Positions 1 through 4,710 of a stretch of 13,711 nt of DNA are shown here, one piece after another. Both the position numbers and the translations under genes were made by a program. Where the stretch lies: positions 1-13,711 of the forward strand of contig CAZQXC010000067.1 in NCBI GenBank assembly GCA_964597075.1. Direction: 5' to 3'. This DNA comes from UBA2336 sp964597075. Its GTDB lineage: Bacteria; Bacteroidota; Bacteroidia; Cytophagales; Cyclobacteriaceae. Position 1 is the first letter of the stretch, and every line of letters begins with the position of its first letter. Under the pieces are notes generated by a model that saw only the letters and a list, made by a program, of their open reading frames with translations, ran no database searches and was not told where the DNA came from.

Positions 1-11
1 GTTTTAGTTAA

Positions 12-488
12 TTATAAAATCTCTGCAATTAGTTTCTCAAGATCGCCCTCATGAAGCTCCCTTTCAATAAATTTTCTTTGACCGGTTTTTCCGTTAATAA
101 TAATGGTGGCCGGGATTGCCCCCGACCAGCTCTTTTCGATTTGATTGATCCATGAATTGGGGTCCTTTTCATCCAGTATAAGAACCTTAGACTTGATCTT
201 TTTCCGTTCGATAAAGCGGTACACAATTTCTGGTTTTGGGTTCAGGTCGAGGTCAAGGCTTACCAGGGTTACTTCAACATCCTTTCGTTCTGCACCAAGG
301 TTTTCAAAAAGGGGCATTTCCTTTATACATGGGCCGCACCAGGTTGCCCAAAAGTTGATAATCTTGACATTTTCGGTTCCCCGGTTAATATGATCCTGTA
401 GCTGATTGAGTTTAACAATTTCAGCAGAAGACTGAGCATAAAGCCCGCTCGGGAGGATAATACTTAGAATAAGAATGATTTTTTTCAT
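12..488 (-). CDS. TlpA/ResA-like periplasmic thioredoxin-fold protein
   Basis: A thiol-disulfide oxidoreductase of the thioredoxin superfamily, probably keeping exported or cytochrome-type cysteines reduced in the periplasm. The 158-residue product starts with a signal peptide (MKKIILIL..., ending LYA-Q near residue 18). The active site W-C-G-P-C has its cysteines at 51 and 54, preceded by the strand IINFWAT, and the cis-proline lies at about 126 in GAIPAT. The reading frame stays open for 29 codons upstream to 575, but that extension puts a non-signal sequence before an evident signal peptide, so the ATG at 488 is preferred. It is the only gene on this side of the intergenic region and diverges from the nitronate monooxygenase gene. 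The exact partner (ResA, TlpA or a stress-related paralogue) cannot be told from sequence. The fold assignment is secure. Confidence 0.9.
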   Translation of the reverse strand: MKKIILILSIILPSGLYAQSSAEIVKLNQLQDHINRGTENVKIINFWATWCGPCIKEMPLFENLGAERKDVEVTLVSLDLDLNPKPEIVYRFIERKKIKSKVLILDEKDPNSWINQIEKSWSGAIPATIIINGKTGQRKFIERELHEGDLEKLIAEIL

Positions 489-573
489 GTCATTAAGTAA
501 CCCGCTAAAGGCAAAAGTTGTTCCGGTTTTTTGTTTAACGGTAGCCGTGCAAGGAACTTGATTAAACGTGTGC

Positions 574-586
574 AAAATAGCTAAAA
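574..586. repeat. Left arm of 13-bp inverted repeat
   Basis: AAAATAGCTAAAA, the exact reverse complement of TTTTAGCTATTTT at 817-829. Read on the minus strand it continues ...TTTTGC, 86 bp upstream of the thioredoxin-like start codon, and resembles an imperfect TAnnTTTG promoter -7 box. The similarity to the right arm extends through the following GC after a two-base difference in the T run. Confidence 0.7.
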
Positions 587-645
587 TTCAGGCACTTAGA
601 AGACACCAAATATGTACCCAAAAAGAATTCCACAAAATCAGGCAG

Positions 646-654
646 TTATCCACA
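646..654 (+). promoter_or_regulatory. Perfect DnaA-box sequence
   Basis: TTATCCACA matches the consensus high-affinity DnaA box at all nine positions. A 5-bp hairpin (660-673) lies just downstream. A single 9-mer can occur by chance, so the weight comes from its gene-free, AT-rich setting and the inverted near-copy at 726-734. Confidence 0.5.
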
Positions 655-725
655 TTACCAGTATATTAATACTTAAAACAGTGCTTATCAACTAGTTATA
701 CTATATAGAATCAATCAATTCTTTG

Positions 726-734
726 TGGACAACT
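726..734 (-). promoter_or_regulatory. DnaA-box-like sequence, one mismatch, inverted
   Basis: Read on the minus strand this is TTGTCCACA, differing from TTATCCACA only at the third base. It points toward the perfect box at 646-654, with 71 bp between the two. Confidence 0.4.
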
Positions 735-816
735 TTTCGGCCCTGAATATTTATCTAAAAATTTTTGTTTTTTATAATTCACAGATATTCAGAATTGTAG
801 CATAGCATTTAGAAGG

Positions 817-829
817 TTTTAGCTATTTT
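817..829. repeat. Right arm of 13-bp inverted repeat
   Basis: TTTTAGCTATTTT, inverted copy of 574-586, with 230 bp between the arms. It is followed by TTGCGCC and ends only 7 bp before the ATG of the nitronate monooxygenase gene. If it were that gene's -7 promoter box the transcript would be nearly leaderless, so an operator or structural role is also possible. Confidence 0.7.
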
Positions 830-836
830 TTGCGCC

Positions 837-1780
837 ATGGAAAACTCAACAAACCGGATAGCACAACTTTTCAATATTGAGATACCTGTCATACAGGCTG
901 GTATGGTGTGGTGCAGCGGTTGGCGCCTGGCTTCGGCAGTGAGTAATGCCGGAGGGCTTGGCCTGATCGGCTCCGGGTCAATGCACCCAGAGACCCTGGA
1001 AGAGCACATTCGAAAATGCCAGGCAGCCACCACCAAACCTTTTGGTGTAAATGTGCCATTACTTTATCCTGATATCGATAAACACATGAACATTATCGTA
1101 CGTGAGGGAGTAAAAATTGTTTTTACATCTGCTGGTAACCCCTCTACCTGGACAAAATACCTCAAGGAAAAAGGAATAACGGTTGTGCACGTAGTTTCCA
1201 GTGTGAAGTTTGCCCGAAAGGCAGAATGGGCGGGTGTAGACGCGGTGGGTGCAGAAGGCNNNNNNNNNNTAATGGTCGGGAGGAGACCACAACATTTGTT
1301 TTGATACCGCTGGTACGGGAGGCAGTAACAATACCACTTATTGCCGCAGGAGGTATCGCTTCGGGCCGTGGTATGCTTGCCACAGAGGTGCTGGGGGCAG
1401 ACGGTGTGCAGGTGGGAAGCCGGTTTGCCGCCAGCGCAGAGTCTTCTGCTCATGAAAAATTCAAGGAAGTAATTGTGAATGCAGGAGAAGGGGATACGTT
1501 GCTTACCATGAAACAACTTACCCCAGTTCGCTTGGTGCGCAATAAGTTTTTTCAACATGTAATTGAAGCCGAGCAACGGGGAGCAGGCACGGAGGAGATG
1601 AAGCAATTACTAGGAAGAGGACGGGCAAAGAAAGGTATGTTTGAAGGTGATTTGGAAGAGGGCGAGCTTGAAATCGGTCAGGTAGCTGCGGCCATTCGTG
1701 AGGTGAAACCTGCAGCAGAGATTCTGCTTGAAATCTGGAATGAGTATAAAACACTAAGGCAACAGCTTTGTAAGTCTTAA
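837..1780 (+). CDS. Nitronate monooxygenase / FabK-like FMN oxidoreductase (interrupted by assembly gap)
   Basis: A TIM-barrel flavoenzyme of the nitronate monooxygenase (2-nitropropane dioxygenase)/FabK group. It either oxidises alkyl nitronates or reduces enoyl-ACP, and sequence alone does not separate these. The N-terminal part shows the family start PVIQAGM, then NAGGLGLIG and PFGVNVPLLYP. After the gap come NGREETTT, the FMN-phosphate loop AAGGIASGRGM and GVQVGSRF. The C-terminal block LLGRGRAKKGMFEGDLEEGE matches what is remembered of the Bacteroidota branch. The reading frame to 1259 and the frame from 1271 differ because ten Ns stand in place of the motif expected to be F-E-A-G-G-H. 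Restoring 17 bases would give about 316 residues, normal for the family. The histidine normally placed at the flavin lies in the gap. Start at the ATG at 837, with no Shine-Dalgarno. The VOC gene follows after 3 bp. Confidence 0.88.
1260..1269. other. Assembly gap (10 Ns) causing artificial frameshift
   Basis: Ten Ns inside the flavoenzyme gene. The codons before it read A-E-G and those after it read N-G-R-E-E. The family motif between them is normally five residues plus histidine, and the base T at 1270 would end the His codon. That predicts 17 missing bases rather than 10, so the N run is a placeholder and the frameshift is not biological. Confidence 0.9.
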
Positions 1781-1783
1781 CCG

Positions 1784-2179
1784 ATGAAGTTTAAGAAAAT
1801 AAAGGAGACTTGCCTCTATGTTCATGACCTGGAAAAGGCTCGGAAATTTTATGGTAATGTGTTAGGCCTTCCAGAGATTAGTTATGTTGTTGGCAAGCAT
1901 CTTTTCTTTCAGGCCGGATCTTCCGTATTGTTGATTTTTAATCCAGAAGACTCCAGGCATAAAACAAGTCCACCCGCTCACTATGGTGGAGGTAGGCAGC
2001 ATTTTGCTTTTGAAGTTGTAGATGGAGATTATAAGGCCGCAAAGCGGTGGATTGTTTCAAAGGGAATTCGGATTACTGAAGAAATAACATGGGAAAGCGG
2101 AAAGAAGTCGTTTTATTTTGATGACCCCGAAGGAAATGTACTGGAGATTGTTCCGGACGAAGGAATCTGGCCAAAGTAG
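1784..2179 (+). CDS. VOC family (glyoxalase/bleomycin-resistance fold) protein
   Basis: A 131-residue single-chain vicinal-oxygen-chelate protein with two beta-alpha-beta-beta-beta modules. The first module shows LYVHDLEKARKFYGNVLGL, the typical VxDLxxAxxFY signature. The second holds QHFAFEV (His 73) and ends FDDPEGNVLEIV (Glu 121). The metal ligand normally supplied by a histidine in the first strand (DHxxLxV) aligns with Glu 8 here, so the metal site would be Glu-His-Glu or be altered. The substrate is unknown; relatives include glyoxalases, dioxygenases and fosfomycin or bleomycin resistance proteins. It starts 3 bp after the flavoenzyme stop codon, so the two are almost certainly co-transcribed. 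Its stop is one base from the stop of a convergent minus-strand gene. Confidence 0.88.
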   Translation: MKFKKIKETCLYVHDLEKARKFYGNVLGLPEISYVVGKHLFFQAGSSVLLIFNPEDSRHKTSPPAHYGGGRQHFAFEVVDGDYKAAKRWIVSKGIRITEEITWESGKKSFYFDDPEGNVLEIVPDEGIWPK

Positions 2180-2180
2180 A

Positions 2181-2450
2181 TTATACTTTTTCTAACACAA
2201 GGCCTGCGTTTGTATTTTCTTTTTTGTTGGCCGGAAGCAGCGCGGGAGCTACAGAAGTTTTGAATACCCTGGTATACCAATCGGAATAAACAGTGTATAG
2301 AATGCAGTTACGTGTAATTTTACCCTCCACCAGAATATTGATTCGCTCCGGGTATGAGTAGGAAGATTGTAGCAATGTTTGCTGATCAGCCGGGAGTTCA
2401 TGAACACAAACAAACTCAATTCCCCGGTATAATCTCGACTTCACTTTCAT
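2181..2450 (-). CDS. Small hypothetical protein, 89 residues
   Basis: No family recognised. The product is soluble-looking, without signal peptide or membrane segment. It reads MKVKSRLYRGIEFVCVHELP at the start, then a glutamine-rich helix (DQQTLLQ), a likely beta segment ERINILVEGKITRNCI, an aromatic stretch (YSDWYTRVF) and a loose tail from about residue 72. Two cysteines lie at 15 and 49. The balanced composition and mixed helix/strand pattern look like a real protein rather than a shadow, and no better reading exists on the other strand. It converges on the VOC gene with a single base between stop codons and diverges from recG across about 125 bp. Not certain to be expressed. Confidence 0.6.
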   Translation of the reverse strand: MKVKSRLYRGIEFVCVHELPADQQTLLQSSYSYPERINILVEGKITRNCILYTVYSDWYTRVFKTSVAPALLPANKKENTNAGLVLEKV

Positions 2451-2577
2451 CGCGTGTAAATATCTGGTGTGTAAAAATAGTAACCTCTGCGCACTTAGAT
2501 AAGGATACTGTGTTAAGGTTTAATGCATGCAACGGTTAACTTCATGTTAATATTTGTTTTTTTGTAGTCGTATAATC

Positions 2578-4671
2578 ATGCCGGCATATTTTGAAACACC
2601 TGTTGAATTCCTGAAGGGCGTTGGTCCGCAGCGGGCAGCATTGTTAAATAAACAGCTCAACATATTCACCTTTGGTGATTTAATTCAGCACTATCCATTT
2701 CGCTACGAAGACCGTACCCGCTTTTACCGCATTAATGAATTGAATGAAGAAATGCCATTTGTGCAGGTCAAGGGTAGAATTATCAAGAAGGAAATGGTTG
2801 GAGCAGGTTTCAAGAAAAGACTTGTTGCTTACCTCGAAGAGGAAACCGGTGAAATGGAACTGGTGTGGTTTCAAGGCATTAAATGGGTGCTGGAAAAAAT
2901 TAAACCCGGTGTTGACTATGTGGTTTTTGGGAAGCCGGTAAAGTTCGGAAAGCGCTTTAGCATTGCTCATCCGGAGTTGGAAGTTCTAACACCTACTAAT
3001 GAAAAGGGCGGATACCTTCAGCCGGTTTATTCCATTACTGAAATACTTCGCAAACGCCACCTCGACAGTAAGGCCATTGTAAAACTGCAGCAGGAGTTGC
3101 TGGTACAGGCTAAGAATAAGTTTCATGAAACACTTCCGGTTTCCATCCTTAAGCAGTACAACTTGCTGGATAAAAAGAACGCTATGGTTAGCATTCATTT
3201 TCCAGAGAACCATGAACAACTCATAAAAGCACAGCAGCGACTTAAGTTTGAAGAACTTTTTTACATTCAGTTACGGCTTATCAAGTTAAAGCTTATACGC
3301 AAAGAGAAATACAGAGGGCAATCGTTTAATGATGCTTCCCTGCTAACAACATTCTACAATGAATATCTTCCCTTTCAGCTTACGCAAGCTCAAAAGCGAG
3401 TAATAAAAGAAATTTACGCTGATATGAAATCGGGCAAGCAAATGAACCGCTTGCTGCAAGGTGATGTGGGCAGCGGAAAAACAATTGTTTCGTTTGTTTG
3501 TATGCTGATTGCCCTGGGGGGAAATGCACAATGCACGCTGATGGCACCTACAGAAATTTTGGCGCAACAACATTTTAAAACCTTAAGTAAACATGCCGAT
3601 CAAATGCGCATCACCATTGCATTGCTTACAGGATCAACCAAAAAGGCACAACGCAAACAAATTCATCAGGGCTTACAGGAGGGCTCATTAAAAATCTTGA
3701 TTGGTACACACGCGCTGATTGAAGAAGAAGTTCAGTTTCAAAATCTTGGGTTAGCCATTATTGATGAACAACATCGTTTTGGGGTGGCACAACGATCGAA
3801 GTTGTGGAGTAAAAACAGAAAACTTTATCCACACGTACTGGTAATGACGGCAACGCCTATTCCCCGTACACTGGCTATGACCTTGTATGGCGACCTTGAT
3901 GTTTCGGTTATTGATGAGTTACCGACAGGGCGTAAACCAATCAAAACCATTCACAAGTTTGATTCACACCGGTTGGAAGTAAATGGATTTTTACAACAAC
4001 AAATTAAATCGGGCAGGCAGGCATACATTGTATATCCGTTAATTGAAGAATCGGAAAAACTTGACCTGAAGCATTTAATGGACGGTTACGAAAGTATTTC
4101 TCGTGCTTTTCCGGATGAGGCCATTAGCATTGTGCATGGCAAAATGAAGCCTGATGCGAAGGAGTATGAGATGGCAAGATTCGCCAAGGGAGAAACCAGT
4201 ATTATGGTGGCCACTACGGTTATTGAAGTGGGCGTAGATGTACCCAATGCTTCGGTAATGGTTATTGAGAATGCTGAACGCTTCGGACTTTCACAATTAC
4301 ATCAGTTGCGTGGTAGGGTAGGGCGCGGGGCCGAGCAATCGTTCTGCATACTTATGAGCGATTACAAACTATCCTCAGATTCAAAAAAGAGGATTGAAAC
4401 CATGGTGCGAACGAACAATGGATTTGAAATATCAGAAACGGATCTTCAGCTCAGGGGACCAGGCGATTTAATGGGCACACAACAAAGCGGAGTACTGGAT
4501 TTGCTTATTGCCGATTTGGGTAAGGATACTAAACTTTTGAACTTAGCCCGCGAAACAGCCTTACAAATACTTGAAAAGGACCCTGATTTGAAGAATTCTG
4601 AAAACCGATTAATCCGTGAACAAGTTGAGCGGATGCGTAAATCTGTTGTTAATTGGAGCCGAATCAGTTAA
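2578..4671 (+). CDS. recG: ATP-dependent DNA helicase RecG
   Basis: RecG remodels stalled replication forks and branch-migrates Holliday junctions. The 697-residue product is close to the 693 of the E. coli enzyme. It opens with the wedge-domain signature TPVEFLKGVGPQRA, followed by an OB-fold region (about 60-150) and two helicase lobes. Motif I G-D-V-G-S-G-K-T is at 295-302, motif II D-E-Q-H at 396-399 followed by RFGV, motif III TATPIPRTL at about 424-432, and motif VI QLRGRVGRG from 576. The frame is open upstream to a TTG at 2554, but the ATG at 2578 gives the usual MPAYF start. The C-terminal block RGPGDLMGTQQSG is also typical of the family. No SD sequence. A DnaA-independent housekeeping role is expected. 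Confidence 0.97.
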   Translation: MPAYFETPVEFLKGVGPQRAALLNKQLNIFTFGDLIQHYPFRYEDRTRFYRINELNEEMPFVQVKGRIIKKEMVGAGFKKRLVAYLEEETGEMELVWFQGIKWVLEKIKPGVDYVVFGKPVKFGKRFSIAHPELEVLTPTNEKGGYLQPVYSITEILRKRHLDSKAIVKLQQELLVQAKNKFHETLPVSILKQYNLLDKKNAMVSIHFPENHEQLIKAQQRLKFEELFYIQLRLIKLKLIRKEKYRGQSFNDASLLTTFYNEYLPFQLTQAQKRVIKEIYADMKSGKQMNRLLQGDVGSGKTIVSFVCMLIALGGNAQCTLMAPTEILAQQHFKTLSKHADQMRITIALLTGSTKKAQRKQIHQGLQEGSLKILIGTHALIEEEVQFQNLGLAIIDEQHRFGVAQRSKLWSKNRKLYPHVLVMTATPIPRTLAMTLYGDLDVSVIDELPTGRKPIKTIHKFDSHRLEVNGFLQQQIKSGRQAYIVYPLIEESEKLDLKHLMDGYESISRAFPDEAISIVHGKMKPDAKEYEMARFAKGETSIMVATTVIEVGVDVPNASVMVIENAERFGLSQLHQLRGRVGRGAEQSFCILMSDYKLSSDSKKRIETMVRTNNGFEISETDLQLRGPGDLMGTQQSGVLDLLIADLGKDTKLLNLARETALQILEKDPDLKNSENRLIREQVERMRKSVVNWSRIS

Positions 4672-4683
4672 CACTAAAGAATT

Positions 4684-4706
4684 CGTTAAATTTGGTATTC
4701 ACCAAA
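4684..4706 (+). promoter_or_regulatory. Candidate promoter box plus small dyad before the propeller gene
   Basis: TAAATTTG at 4687-4694 fits the Bacteroidota -7 consensus TAnnTTTG exactly. No TTG sits at the expected -33 distance. The box overlaps a perfect 6-bp inverted repeat, TTTGGT (4691-4696) and ACCAAA (4701-4706) with a 4-base loop, which ends 4 bp before the ATG at 4711. The dyad could be an operator or an RNA hairpin over the translation start. The decamer CGTTAAATTT (4684-4693) recurs at 13357-13366 before another start codon. Confidence 0.4.
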
Positions 4707-4710
4707 CCTG

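Larger units (their letters stand above)
489..836. other. Divergent intergenic region with DnaA-box-like sites (candidate oriC or promoter region)
   Basis: About 350 bp between divergent start codons with no convincing gene. It is AT-rich, especially 747-790. A perfect DnaA-box consensus TTATCCACA lies at 646-654. An inverted copy with one mismatch, TGTGGACAA, lies at 726-734, and a weak copy TTATCAACT at 685-693. A short dyad AGTAT-atta-ATACT is at 660-673, and TCCACAAA (629-636) is mirrored by TTTGTGGA (724-731). The 13-bp inverted repeat listed separately brackets the whole set, roughly symmetric about position 690-700. Nearly all genes to the right run rightward and the one gene to the left runs leftward, which fits either an origin or simply a divergent promoter. 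No dnaA gene is near, but Bacteroidota often keep dnaA away from oriC. The origin reading is a hypothesis. Confidence 0.4.

Noticed and set aside
489..575. N-terminal 29-codon extension of the thioredoxin-like protein
   Set aside because: It would place a polar stretch before an obvious signal peptide. The internal ATG at 488 is the sensible start.
837..1304. True frameshift or pseudogene in the flavoenzyme
   Set aside because: The frame change coincides exactly with the N run and both halves keep family motifs, so an assembly artefact explains it.
1064..1606. Long open frame on the minus strand across the flavoenzyme gene (about 180 codons)
   Set aside because: It runs through the N gap, has cysteine/histidine-rich non-protein-like composition and lies opposite a clearly conserved gene.
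2354..2539. Plus-strand 61-codon frame between the VOC gene and recG
   Set aside because: It overlaps the better minus-strand 89-residue candidate, shows no motif or hydrophobic pattern and has no start context.
2554..2577. TTG start for recG eight codons upstream
   Set aside because: The ATG at 2578 gives the typical RecG N-terminus, and the extension is phenylalanine/cysteine-rich and atypical.
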